Shown piece by piece: positions 35,915 through 46,735 of a stretch of 64,000 nt of DNA. The position numbers and the translations under genes were made by a program. Below the pieces are notes generated by a model. It was not told the DNA's origin, ran no database searches, and worked only from the letters and a program-made list of their open reading frames with translations. How positions within the stretch are numbered: position 1 is the stretch's first letter; the number at the start of each line of letters is the position of its first letter. The stretch is from contig NC_133534.1 in NCBI RefSeq assembly GCF_048544455.1, forward strand, positions 37,696,217-37,760,216, read 5' to 3'. Source of the DNA: Silene latifolia (taxonomy: Eukaryota; Streptophyta; Magnoliopsida; Caryophyllales; Caryophyllaceae).

Positions 35915-36330
35915 CACTACAACAAATTGAAACTTGTGCCACGAATGATGCCACGAAAATTTATAATTTTTGGCGTAATTTTACTTGGGCACGGGAAAAA
36001 TTTCATTTACTGTCTTAGCAAAAATATTATGCCACGGGATCACTTTTTTCATGGCCAAAATTCACTTGCGCCATGAATTAGGCTACAACCATGACTAATA
36101 ATCATTCTCCCCACGAATTCTCACACCCGTGGCAAAAATGTATTTAGCAAAGAATTTGTTGGCATGGGTTATGATCGGCATTATGACGGTTTTTCTTCTA
36201 TCATTTGCATTGGGAGATGCTGCAATTGAGTCAGCAAATGGTGTTTTATTCTCTTTTAGCAGTATTACACCAATGGTTATGATAGTATTACACCAATGGT
36301 TATGATAGTGGTTGTAGTAATTTTTAGTAG
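35915..36330 (+). mobile_element. CACTA (En/Spm-type) transposon terminus, extent uncertain
   Basis: CACTACAACAAATTG at 35915 has the invariant CACTA end. Short motifs GCCACGAA, GCCACGGG and, inverted, CGTGGCAAAA recur to about 36150, as expected for subterminal repeats. TCA at 35912-35914 could be the 3-bp target site. The opposite terminus is not identified; TTGTAGTA at 36315 is one base short of a match. Confidence 0.5.
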
Positions 36331-36469
36331 AGTCGGCAATTACAAACGAAGGAGGGATGAGGGATCCGAAGGTAGCAACAGTAAAGCCAAGAAGAAAACA
36401 CCCATCTACCACACGAGTCACCTTGTTCCGTTGTATAAGGTATGACTAACCAATCAAGGTCAGGAGATG

Positions 36470-36790
36470 CTGAGAATAATAACGCAACTTGATATGGATA
36501 TATAGTGGCAATGGATCGGGATGACTCGCTAATGAAATCGGCCGGAAAGACATCGAGACTAATGGCGGTCCACAAACACTCGAAGGTGGATCCGTAACAC
36601 CTTCGTTATGCTGGCCCGGAAAAGAGGTGGTGTACTTGAATGAAAGAGGTCGGGCGATCCGATGGTCCGGAACCAGCCGGGTTATCGCAAGCCTTGAGCT
36701 GAATCAAATACAACTCTGGCCCTTGGAGTAGTAGGCTGCCATATAATTTTGGTATAGAATTCCATGTCTTTGGACAGAGCTTTGCCAAGA
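36470..36790 (+). pseudogene. Decayed coding-like segment, copy 2
   Basis: Diverged duplicate of 35625-35880, about 870 bp apart, with stops and frameshifts. The CACTA terminus lies between the copies. Confidence 0.4.
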
Positions 36791-37228
36791 GCTCTGCTTC
36801 TTATCAAACTATCAATACTTTTTTTTGGGTTATTTAACAGCAATAATCTAACCTATGCCTACTCTTCTCATATTAATCTGTCCTAGTGTTTAACTGAGAA
36901 AAACTCAACCTAATCCCTTATTTAACTTTCCCTAAACTTGTGGAAGGGAAGCTTGTGTAACCGGTTTCATTGACTGAGTTACCTAACAAGACTCCTCTCT
37001 CCTCACTTTAAACACACCAAAACCCCTAATTTATCCAAAATCCATTATTTTCGTAATATACCTGAAACCCTAAAATCATTCTCAGAAAATCAAAACAAAA
37101 ACCCTAAATGAAATCTCTCTAATTTTCAAATCCAATCTAACCCTAAATTAAATCTCTCTAATTTCCTTATCAATTCGTCATAGCAACTTCAACTTGATCA
37201 TCAAGGAGCAAGGAGTCACGCTTTCGCC

Positions 37229-37695
37229 ATGACAAATGTGAGTTTCTTTTACTATTTTCTTCAATTTTGATTCCCCTTCATTTGATTTCAAGGTTGTTAA
37301 TTTGATGTACTTAATAGTAGTTTATGTAGCTTATGAATATTTGATTTTTATTTAGGTAAATCCTTTGGATTTAGTTACTTTGAAATTGTTCTATAGGGGT
37401 TCATTTGCTAAAAATGAATATGGAATGGTGTATAATGGTAGAGTCAGTAGGACTGCTGCAGTTGATGTTAATGAGTTTTGTTAGTTTACTCTTGTTGAGG
37501 AAGCTAAGAAGTGTGGGTATTATAAGAGGGATATTGATGCTGTCTTTTTTATGAACCCTGATGTTGCTTCGGAGAGAGTTGTAGATGATAAAGGAGCTGC
37601 GATTATGTGTAAATTGGCTACTGCTGAGAGGATTGTTGAATGTTACCTTGTTTCTGTTGCTAATGTTCCTCACGTAATACATTTAATAGAGCAAA
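37229..37695 (+). pseudogene. Two-exon PB1-like protein fragment with an in-frame stop
   Basis: ATG at 37229 opens a 9-nt exon (MTN), followed by a GTGAGT donor at 37238 and a TTATTTAG acceptor at 37355. The second exon reads VNPLDLVTLKLFYRGSF then KNEYGMVYNGRVSR. A TAG at 37482-37484 interrupts it, and the frame continues in phase for about 70 codons (FTLVEEAKKCGYYKRDID..). The opening resembles the PB1-like domain found at the N terminus of many plant MULE-associated proteins; this is a weak, remembered match. The 3' side runs into the MULE-like palindrome at 37700. The single stop could be recent. A host gene fragment or a transduplicated exon are both possible. Confidence 0.45.
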
Positions 37696-37699
37696 AATT

Positions 37700-37734
37700 C
37701 TTGTTTGTGACGGACGCTATCCGTCACAAACAAG
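37700..37734. repeat. Perfect 15-bp palindrome at MULE-like terminus
   Basis: CTTGTTTGTGACGGA, CGCTA loop, TCCGTCACAAACAAG. It is followed by AGACGGGGC. Such GTGACGGA..TCCGTCAC hairpins are common at the ends of plant Mutator-like elements. Confidence 0.7.
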
Positions 37735-39049
37735 AGACGGGGCGAATAGATACCATATTGTTGAAAATGGACCGGATAGTACAATTCAGTGGGGCATCTT
37801 TATAATATATAAAATTGGGGTATAATTTGAGTGAGGAACATGAGGTACAAGGGCATTAAATGCCAACATGCATGAATTACAACACCACATCAAGCTTTAC
37901 GTCCCAATTGCTGAGACAAATCACCTTCTTCCTTCACCCATGCTTCACTTTCCCTCAACCCTAATCATCCATTCAAATTTCCAATTTTTCTCACATTGTT
38001 CATACTTTCCTCACAAATCTTCATAATTATCATTAAATCTTCATAGTTTTCTCACAATCATAATCAAATATTAAATTTTTTCTCACAAAAACATGGCTAT
38101 GGACGAGAACTCGGCAATGGAGGATGATAATAATGAACAAATTGTTGATTTTGAGACCGCTCATTCTGGTAATATTGAGACCATTGATGATGAATTATTT
38201 GATGGTAAAGACGATGATTTTGCTACGGTGTTGATGAGAAAAGGTTTGTTTTTTTATTTTGGTTTGATGTTGTTGATGATTTTTTTGGACGATATGCAAT
38301 AATCAACAATTTGTTTTTATTTTTTTGTCAAATTTACTCGCATAAATATGCAGTGTTTGTATTGTTGATGAGTTTTTTTGGACGATTTAGGTCAATTTTT
38401 CATATAAAGGATTGTATTTATTAAGTTGTTTTTTCATATTTGTGTTCATTTGAAGATTTACATCTTTGACGATTTACAAGAATTGCATAGTTGTTTTTTC
38501 ATAGTTGTTTTTTCAGATTTTAGGTCAATTTTTTATGTTTTTTTTCATGACATCTTTGACGATTTACATGAGATGTTAGGTCAATTTGTAGATGAATATT
38601 GGTAGCTGCATAAGCATATTTTTCGTTCATCAGATGGGTCAATTTGTTAAGCTTTTGTTCATTAGATATAGAATGAGCATATTTTTGATGTGAAAGAGAG
38701 GCTTTCGATGTTGTTGGAGTTGAAGATGAAGATTAACTGTGCATAAGCTAACAACAGCTAACCTTAAAGAAGTAAAAATGCGTTTTCAACAGATTATCAC
38801 TTTACGTTATAGTGTCACCATTTTAGGATTCAGTGTTATGACTTTAACCAAACCTTAAAATTTGGTTGCTCGTTATAGGTACCGATCTTTCATATATGTT
38901 AGCATTGTGTATTTTATACTGTCACCAATTTCTAGTTCAGTGTTGCCCTTTTAAGTAAAACGCATTTTTTGTTTACCTTCTCATAGGTAGTAATCTTTCA
39001 TATATGTTACCATTGTGTATTGTATACTGCCACCTTTTTAGACTTCATT

Positions 39050-39990
39050 ATTACCTTTTTAACCAAAGCTAGTTATTTTGTGTATCTTGTCATATATATT
39101 AATCTCCAAACTGTAAATGGTGACATTATGACTAAAGTTGGTTACATTCCGAGTTAATGTTAAAATGTGACCATGATAGTTATGGTATGTAGACGTTTTA
39201 GCTATTAATCTTTAAATTTAAAATGGTGATAGTATGACTAAAGTTGGTTACAAATTGATATACTGTTAAAATGTGACCATGATAGTTATGATATGTAGAC
39301 GTTTTAGTAAGAAACGTCACAATAAGTTATGTGTGTTAACAACTTATAATGGTGACATTATGACTGAATAGAGTTACCTTCTGATGTACTATTAAAATGT
39401 GACCATTGTAGTTTTGATATGTAGTTGTTTTAGTAGGAAATGTGAGAGCATTTTTAAACTTAAAATGGTGACCGTATGACTAAAGTTGGTTATATTCTGA
39501 TTTACTGTTAAAATGTGACCATGATAGTTATGATATGTAGACGTTTTAGTAAGAAACATGACAGCATGTTGTGTGTGTTTACAACTTAAAATGGTGACAT
39601 TCTGACTGAATATGGTTATCTTCTGATGTACTATTAAAATGTGACCATTATAGTTCTGATATTTAGTTGTTTTAGTATGAAATGTGACAGCATGTTGTGT
39701 GTTAAAAAACTTAAAATGGTGACAGTTTTACTAAAGTTGGTTACATTTTGATTTACTCTTAAAATGTGACCATGATAGTTATGATATGTAGACGTTTTAG
39801 TAAGAAACATGATAGCATGTTGAGTGTGTTTACAACTTAAAATGGTGACATTCTGACTGAATATGATTACCTTCTTATGTACTATTAAAATGTGAGCATT
39901 ATATTTGTGATATGTAGTTGTTTTAGTCTGAAATGTGACCGCATGTTGTGTGTTAAAACAACTTGAAATGTTGACATTCTCAGTAAAGCT
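39050..39990 (+). repeat. Dimeric tandem repeat of about 125 bp in the transposase intron
   Basis: Starts at 39113, 39220, 39349, 39462, 39589, 39714, 39840 and 39963 (AAAATGGTGAC..). Odd units carry GACTAAAGTTGGTTACA and GTAGACGTTTTAGTAAG. Even units from 39349 carry GACTGAATATGGTTA and GTAGTTGTTTTAGTATG. The alternation makes a roughly 250-bp higher-order unit. It fills half of the 1815-bp intron (38244-40058). Confidence 0.85.
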
Positions 39991-40793
39991 GTTTACAATT
40001 CAGTGTTGACCTTTTAACCAGTGCTTAATATATCTTGTCATAGGTACTGATCTATCAGGTTGTTTACTTGGAATAAAAGCTAGAAAATGGGAACACATCT
40101 TCAGCTTGTATAAGAAATATTCGCAACTGAAGGGATTTAGTATCAAGAAATCAACATCTCGTAGGGCCGACGTGAAAGACAGGCCGCTGATTAAGAGATA
40201 CTTTAGATGCTCTTGCGAAGGTGTACACGGGAACGGGAGTAAAGTCAGTACTAGCAATGTGAGGAATGCAGCAATTACTCGCTGTAAATGCGAAGCCTGT
40301 GTTAGGACACAAGTAAATAATGATGGATTATGGGAGGTAGTGCAGCATGTGGTTGAACATAATCACCCTTTCACACCCGTCCAGTTGCAGCAGCATCATA
40401 AGTCGGAGCGCAAGATCACAGAAGCGGAGGGTGAGGTAATAAAGGCAATGACTGAAGCGCATGTTCCTCCTTCAGTCCAATTCAGGGTTGCTGGGGCAGG
40501 GGCTTGGGGTGATGCGTTTGTCGGCCACAAAAAGCGAGACCATATTATTTATGTTAACAGATTGAAGATAAAATCAATTGAAGGTGGCGATGCAGCCACT
40601 TTGATCAACCTCATGACTAGTAGGCAAGCGGAGGAGCCGGGGTTCTTTTTCCGTGTTCAGTTTGACGAAAAAGGAAGATTAAGTAACATATTCTGGCAGG
40701 ATGCGATGATGAGAGAGGACTATTTGTTGTTAGGAGATGTTAAAATATTTGACACGACGTATCGCACCAATAGGTACAATCTCATTTGTGGAG

Positions 40794-40865
40794 CTGTGGA
40801 CACGGAGGGCCCACGGGGGCGTTTGGGAACAAGCGTTTGCATTTGTGGAGTCGCCACCAATTTAT
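40794..40865 (-). other. Ogre PBS and leader remnant at the MULE junction
   Basis: On the minus strand the LTR end CCACA (40866) is followed by ATAAAT and TTGGTGGCGACTCC (40860-40847), an Ogre-type PBS region, then about 45 bp of leader, after which the MULE gene starts. CATTTGTGGAG occurs both at 40783-40793 and 40840-40850. Confidence 0.75.
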
Positions 40866-41638
40866 TGTGGAAAATTGGAAACCGTTCGAACACCTCGTGT
40901 CATGTCAAGACACAAAGTAGTGACATGAACATTAAGAACTCGTTACCCTTAGCATTCTATGTCTAGAATGACTCTCGTGGATGCCAATGAACACGGATGT
41001 TCACAGAGATCTGTAGCAAGGGGTGAGGGTACGTATTAGGAAGTCCTTTTACTGAACACCTAATCCCGCCCGCCTCGATAGCGGCCTCTACTAATGATTA
41101 GGGAAATTATTCATAGTCGATATGTTGTCGATTATATGCATGCAATGCAACATCCATCATTTTGGTCCTAGCATGTGTGAATCAACTAAGTCGGTGAACA
41201 AATAATTAGCACTTATTAATGTCAAATTAGGGTTTAAGATTGATTACACGTGAAGAACAAGTGAATAAATCATCCATAATAAAATACAATAAATAAATTG
41301 CGATAATTAAAATTACAATAAATTACAACGATTTAATAATTTTACGTCAAAAATATACTTAAGACGGACAATTTGAGAAAAGTAAAGGAAAATAAATAAG
41401 GTTAGAAAATATGGACAGATTAAGGGTGATATTAAGATTAATAGCCGATTAATTACGTAATTAAGGGATTAGGTTAAAGCAAGAACGGAAGTTCAAAGAC
41501 AGAAATCACCCCGGAACAGGCGCAACATTGCTGCGTCCCTTGGAAGAGGCGCAGCTTTCACTGCGTCTGTTCCTGAGGTGACCTCTGGCTGTGAAGTCAG
41601 AACAGCGAGTTGTTAATGTTCGTTGGTATGTTTAAAGG

Positions 41639-42076
41639 TAGGGCTGGGCACCGGTCCAAAACCGAACCGGAACCGGTTTGGACCAGAATCGGCAAAATTC
41701 ACGGACCGAGACCGGACCAGATTACAAAAATTCCGGTCCGGGATCGGACCGGAAAAATTCCGGTCCAAGACCGGACCGGACCGGTTGGATCGGAATTACC
41801 CACTTTTTCAAATTTCGGTCCAAAAATTCCGGTCCATTGGACCGGAATAAAAATACAATTTTAAGAAAAAAAATGAAAATAACCATAATTTCGGGCATTC
41901 CGGTCCAAACAGGTCTGGACCGAAAAATACCGGTCCCGGACCGGACCGGAAATCGGAATCTTGAAAAATGGTGGACCGGAGACCGGACCGGAATTCTTTA
42001 TTCCGGTTCTAGTCCACTCGATTCCGGTCCAGACCGGTCCATTTTTCCGGTACGGACCGGATTATGCCCACCCCTA
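41639..42076. mobile_element. Intact hAT-type MITE
   Basis: 438 bp with terminal inverted repeats TAGGGCTGGGCA / TAGGGGTGGGCAT and a perfect 8-bp TSD TTTAAAGG (41631-41638 and 42077-42084). It is absent at the same place in E1 (8260). The interior is dense in GGTCCGGACC/ACCGG motifs, a known style of hAT non-autonomous elements, and therefore gives spurious long frames. No transposase. Confidence 0.9.
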
Positions 42077-43015
42077 TTTAAAGGTTGATTATCGATATTT
42101 GACTCAAGTGAAAGTGATTTATCGTATTATTAACATATGAAATCGTCATAAAAGCGAATTAAAACGAATTAAAGGCTGATTATGTCAAACTAGGTTAAAT
42201 TATGAAGATGGAAACGAGTTGAAAGAACTAGACAAACTGGAAATAAACGGTAAAAATATGTACAAAGGCGAATCCCAGAAACTTGACATGAATGAATCGA
42301 GTCTCTAAAAATCCGGGTTTGATTTAATGGCGAAAACCCACAAATATCGATTATAAGGGATTTGAACCGTAAAGCAAAGCATAATTATTAAGAATATGTA
42401 TTAAAAGATTTATTATATGTGAATGAAAGAAAGAAAACAAAAGAACAAAAGAAAAGGAACAAATCAAACAGAGAACCGAGGAAGAAGAAGAGGAAGAAGA
42501 AGAAAAGTAGGAATTGCGGCAGCCTCTGGAAGAGGCGCAGCAGATGCTGCGACTCTTCGAAGAGGCGTAGCAGTTGCTGCGTTTCTTCTCGACGTCTGAT
42601 TACTGCTGATCCGTAAAAAGGGTTTAATAAAAGGGTTTTATAAGTCAATTTTAAACATACTTTTGACGTAAATCTTACATTAATTGATTCAAAAATAAAA
42701 TACAATAAAAAAGATGGGATTTACACCCTCAGACTTACATGTTTGACGAAACGAGATTAACTAAGTTAACGTTTTAGTGATTGCTCGACTCGAATGTATG
42801 TAGAAAGTGCCCTCGTAAGAGGATTTAGATTAAATTGATTGATGTGTAGTGGTCAAATTGGTCGGTCATGCAACGTGACTGGTACTCAGAATGATCTGAG
42901 CTTACGTGGTTGATTGATCAAGCACGTAGACGTCAAAAGCTTAGAGCATGGTCTGAGAATGCAAAGGGAGAAGAGGAGGGCGGACACTCGCGTGAAAAAT
43001 ATGTGGAACGAAGGT

Positions 43016-43026
43016 CCCTATTTATA
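43016..43026 (-). promoter_or_regulatory. TATA box of LTR E2
   Basis: TATAAATAGGG on the minus strand, conserved with 9218-9228 in E1. Confidence 0.6.
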
Positions 43027-43592
43027 CTAGAAAATATGGAGAGTTATGGAATGACTCAAATTTTGGAAACAAATCACGGAAAAATTTGAAAACACGCAGA
43101 AAAGAGCTGGGGAAGAGGCGCAGCAGCTGCTGCGATCCTTTGAAGAGGCGCAGCAGGTGCTGCGTCATTTCCCCAGAGGTTTCCTCCTGCGGAAGAAAGA
43201 TTTCCGCGTTTCCTTTATGGAATTGCGGTGGATCTCAACTTCCTTATTCTTTAAAATAAGATTTTCGGGATATATTTTGCCAAAAGATATAAAATTAATA
43301 GAAAAGATCTCAACTTCCTTATTCTTTAAACAATATCCGGAATATTCTGTCTCGACATTTCAAACGGTTTATTAGAAAATAAAACGGTTTTTGACTCGAA
43401 CTCCAAATGAACTCTAATTACTGTCAAAACGACCGTAATGGCGCGTAGATGACGACCAAGGGGTAGGCACAAGTATTTGAGCTATCACTTGACGATAAAC
43501 TTACGAACTGTCATAAATCGTTCCGCGTACCAAACATGTGGCCCAATCATCACCGGGTGGCTTGCGGGAGGTGTATAAATGAGGTATCTACA

Positions 43593-43640
43593 GAGCCCCC
43601 ACTTTGACCGAGGCTTGGACAAGGCGAAAGTCAAAGTATA
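43593..43640 (-). promoter_or_regulatory. Ogre-type PPT next to LTR E2
   Basis: On the minus strand, GTCAAAGTGGGGGCTC abuts TGTAGATACC. Just upstream, CTTTGAC pairs with GTCAAAG around a 22-base loop, so a stem-loop again touches the PPT. Confidence 0.8.
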
Positions 43641-43660
43641 GCTATCGGGTCAATCGAAGA

Positions 43661-45191
43661 TTACAACCTGATGACTATGGCGACGCGAGGCGGCTCAAGG
43701 GGTCTGAGCCAAGGACCTATCGTCGGGAACATTTTAGAGTCTGTCGACTATCGGGGAGGGTTGTTTAAAGTCCAGTAGACTACATAAGGAGGCTCGCCAA
43801 CCATAAGAAGAAACCATACCTGAGATACTCCTGGGCGAAACGGGGCTGAAAGCGCTTCTGCAAATCTCTTTGGTCTGAAGATAAATTGACGTCTGAAGGC
43901 AGGAGGGTCACAGGAACTCTGAAGGTTACTGAAGGACTGCTTGAAACAAATAAATGTCGAGAACAATAGGACGTCGGTAGAAACTACTGAGGGAAATTTG
44001 CTTGTGTTTGCTTCCGTCGCTCGAGAAGTGCAGTCGGCTGTCAAGAACTCTCGCTGGGAAAAATAATAAGATATCGATGAAGGTGTGTCTCAACACTTTG
44101 GGAAATCCGCTCGTTGCTGCAAGCAAAGTCCTAATGAACGATCCTTGCTGGAAGATATAATACTGCGATGGTACACAGTCTGCTTTGGAAAAAATATGGG
44201 CTGATAAAATATGCGACGGTTCACAGTCTGCTTTGGAAAACATACGGGTCCGGGAAAACTAAATGTCCAAAAGATCAAATATATGATATAAGGTGTTGGA
44301 GAAAAGGCGCACAAAGATTTGGCCCACAAATAACAAACTCATAATGAACTTTTGAAAATGGAGCTCGAGGGAAGCTGGGGAAGAGGCGCAGCAAGAGCTG
44401 CGACTCTTGGATGAGGCGCAGCAGGTGCTGCGTCCTTTCCCGAGTACGTTCCTGTCTGAGTAAAAACTCGACTAAAACCCGTGTTTCATTTCATAATAAC
44501 AAAACACATTTTCCTTAAATATTCTCTCAAATTCCAACCAAAATCCGTCAAAACTTGATCAATCCACTCCATTAATCATGACTAATAGAGATATGTGTCT
44601 TATCTTTGCTTTAATTCTTGATCTTGCTTGATTTTGATCGAAAAAATTAGGGTTTTTCAACCCAATATGTCGAAAATTTGGGGCTTTTCCCCCAAATGGA
44701 TTTGTCATGTAAAATTGACATTTGAAATGGATAATTGGAAATTTTAGGAACATAACCATGTATTCTTTTTGAATTTTCGTCAAGTATTGAGCATTTGAGT
44801 GAATTTGAGACGGTTTCTCAGCTGTTTCGAAAATTGCTTCGAAAATGCCTTTAGGTTTGTCCATTTTTGATGAAATTTGTTTTTCGGAACCCTTGTGTAA
44901 TGGGTAAACTTCCTACCATGTCGGATTTTTGATTTGCGTCACCTTTTTCAGGACACTTTTCTAGGGCATAATTGTTATTATAGCGAAATGTTGCCGAAAT
45001 TTCGATTCAAACCCGTGACTAGGCTTGGATTTAGACTTGACTTGACCCAATTTACCACATGAGCGGTCGGGTTTCGAGAAAAACGGCCAAAATGGCAATA
45101 AAAGGCCGTTTTCGGGGCTTAAAGGGCTTGAAATAACCCTCACCGAAGCTTGTCGTCATTTGACGCGGCCTAATTTACTTTAATTTTGCAG
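43661..45191. other. Internal Ogre/Tat region between PPT and the opposite-strand frame
   Basis: Contains a duplicated CACAGTCTGCTTTGGAAAA (44178 and 44230) and one GAAGAGGCGCAGC module (44374-44443). It then has an A/T-rich leader-like region ending in a splice-acceptor-like TTTTGCAG (45184-45191). No long frame. Confidence 0.5.
44374..44443. repeat. GAAGAGGCGCAGC/GCTGCG module outside the LTR
   Basis: GGGGAAGAGGCGCAGCA..GCTGCGACTC then GAGGCGCAGCAGGTGCTGCG. It is the same two-armed unit found three times in each E LTR (41517-41578, 42513-42590, 43107-43172 in E2), here upstream of the plus-strand frame. Confidence 0.8.
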
Positions 45192-45263
45192 GTGACGTTC
45201 CTTCTACGTCAGGGATGGCTCCGTTTTATTTCTCGCTAATCTTGCGCTAAAGATAGCATTTGA

Positions 45264-45470
45264 CCTGGACTGATACAGGATGCCGGGAACTTGAGGTCTT
45301 TTTCCGGCTACACGACGATGATGGAGGCCTACGGGAGACTGACAGAGGAGGAGAAGGCTATCATCGAGCTGGGAGCCTTCGGAGATTTGTTGGGAGCGTG
45401 GAGGGCGATCAAGGAGAGGAAGATTTGGGCTAACCTTTGCCTGATTTGCGCTTTCCTCGATCGGTACTGG
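45264..45470 (+). pseudogene. Truncated gag/PMD-like antisense frame of an Ogre/Tat element
   Basis: An open plus-strand frame follows the putative acceptor and a stop at 45261. It reads PGLIQDAGNLRSFSGYTTMM, then LTEEEKAIIELGAFGDLL and a segment ending CAFLDRYW. The pattern (helical LTEEE.., then ..AFLDRYW before a C-terminal beta segment) is what I remember of the plant mobile domain/Ogre ORF1 N terminus. It is cut after Trp by LTR F. It runs opposite to LTR E2, the arrangement known for antisense ORFs between pol and the 3' LTR in Tat-lineage elements. A separate plus-strand element broken at 43.6 kb is the alternative. Confidence 0.5.
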
Positions 45471-46078
45471 TGTAGATACCCAGTATCTGCACCTTCCATA
45501 AACCACCCGATGAAGATCGCACTATAACGTGTTTTTGATATGCGTGCGTGGATTGGCTATACATGGGACGGTTTAATGCAATACTCGAATATGAAAAATG
45601 ATTTCAAAAGTTTTCTAACTTCATTTGCATTAAATAACACTATTTAGAGTTAAAACTGTCTTCAGACCCAAAACCGACTCAGAAACCCGCAACTCGAGTC
45701 AACCTGAGTTAACCGGAGTCAAACCAAATCTCGAATGTCGAAAATAATGCCATGAATGTTTTTATCCCTAATTAGAGTCAAAACCGACACCGGGCCAAAA
45801 ACCGACTCGAAATTCAAATCCCGACTCACACGGGTCAAACCCGAGTCAAGGATACAAAATACCTACCCCAAATAACACCCAAGAGTAAGCTTACATGGCT
45901 AAGCAACCATCAAAGACCACAAATCACAACCAACAAAACATTGGTTAGAAGAAATGCAAAATCCAATTTTCTGAAAGGGACAGTACACCCCTTTCAGTCA
46001 CTAGGTAGCTCGCGCCTCTTTAGGCATGCCCTTGGCCAGCAAGCAAACTTAACCGACTTGCTACCACCCCCATATCTC

Positions 46079-46086
46079 TATAAATA
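46079..46086 (+). promoter_or_regulatory. TATA box of LTR F
   Basis: CTCTATAAATACCC, about 610 bp into the LTR, a position comparable to E1/E2. Confidence 0.6.
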
Positions 46087-46735
46087 CCCACCATCACACA
46101 ACACAAAATTCACGCGAGAGTCCGCCCCCTCTTTCTCCCTTAAACTTCTAGACCCGACTTCCTAAGTCACAAAATCGACACGTGTTTACGATCTACCGAT
46201 CGTAAACACAAGCCTTACACATTTTGTTTGGTACCGTCGCCGTGCATTCGACCGACCCATTTGACCAACTCAATACATCAACCAACATGTTTTAATTAAC
46301 ATATTTTCAACATATTTTCAAAACAAAATCCTTTTTTAAGGCACTCTTTTAAACTTCTTTGATCGCGAGTAGTCACAACGAGAAAACCATCTCTATAGTC
46401 GTCTACGTCGCAAAACTCAATACACGTAAGTTTGAGGGTGTAAACAACTCATTTATTTCATGTCTTTACTGTTTTTATGAGTTTATATGCATGAACAATG
46501 CATAACACTATTCAAATATAGGTTAGACGAGCCAAAACCGAGTTTTGGCCCGAGACAGAAGCCCTTTGCTATGCAAAGAGGCTCGCGCCTCTTGTCGGTT
46601 CTCGGGTCTGACTCAAACGTGTTTGTTCTCGTCTTTCCTCTTTATTTCATTTCTTATTTGTAATCGGTTTTTACCATTTCAAATGTTTCAAATCATTTTT
46701 ATGACAAACTTTTTTGCCATAAATTACAAAAATCA

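Larger units (their letters stand above)
37700..40793 (+). mobile_element. 5' part of a FAR1-type Mutator-like element
   Basis: Begins near the terminal palindrome at 37700, has about 360 bp of 5' region with a CT-rich leader, then a two-exon transposase gene. The right half and right terminus are lost at the junction with Ogre material (40793). No target duplication can be checked. Confidence 0.65.
38093..40966 (+). pseudogene. FAR1/FRS-like MULE transposase, C-terminally truncated and fused to antisense LTR
   Basis: Exon 1 (38093-38243, acidic, MAMDENSAMEDDNN..VLMRK) and exon 2 (from 40059) join in phase as a split glycine codon with GT-AG borders. Numbering from the Met codon at 40106, residues 1-90 form a FAR1 DNA-binding domain, with a WRKY-GCM1-type zinc set Cys35/Cys37, Cys60/62/65 and His85/His87. 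Residues about 110-230 enter the MULE transposase core, with the first catalytic Asp in IFDTTYRTNRYNL (Asp216). Homology stops at residue 230 (40795). The remaining 56 codons read into antisense Ogre PBS and LTR DNA. The second Asp, Glu and SWIM zinc finger are absent, so it cannot be an active transposase. A residual DNA-binding or dominant-negative product is conceivable. Confidence 0.8.
40866..43592 (-). mobile_element. Ogre/Tat-type LTR E2
   Basis: On the minus strand it starts TGTAGATACCTCATTT (43592) and ends TTTTCCACA (40866). It is 2727 bp including a 438-bp MITE. The part from 41280 upward matches E1. The region 40970-41110 matches, inverted, the end of LTR F (47700-47850), tying E and F to one superfamily. 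A PPT precedes it (43593-43610) and a PBS follows it (40860), so it is not a simple 5' or 3' LTR. A TATA box is at 43016-43026 (minus). Confidence 0.85.

Noticed and set aside
36308..36330. TTGTAGTA as the second terminus of the CACTA element
   Set aside because: It differs from the required TTGTAGTG and the 3-bp flank does not match TCA, so the element end is left open.
41610..42088. Three overlapping plus-strand frames of up to 136 codons
   Set aside because: They lie wholly in the GGTCCGG-rich MITE and reflect its base composition.
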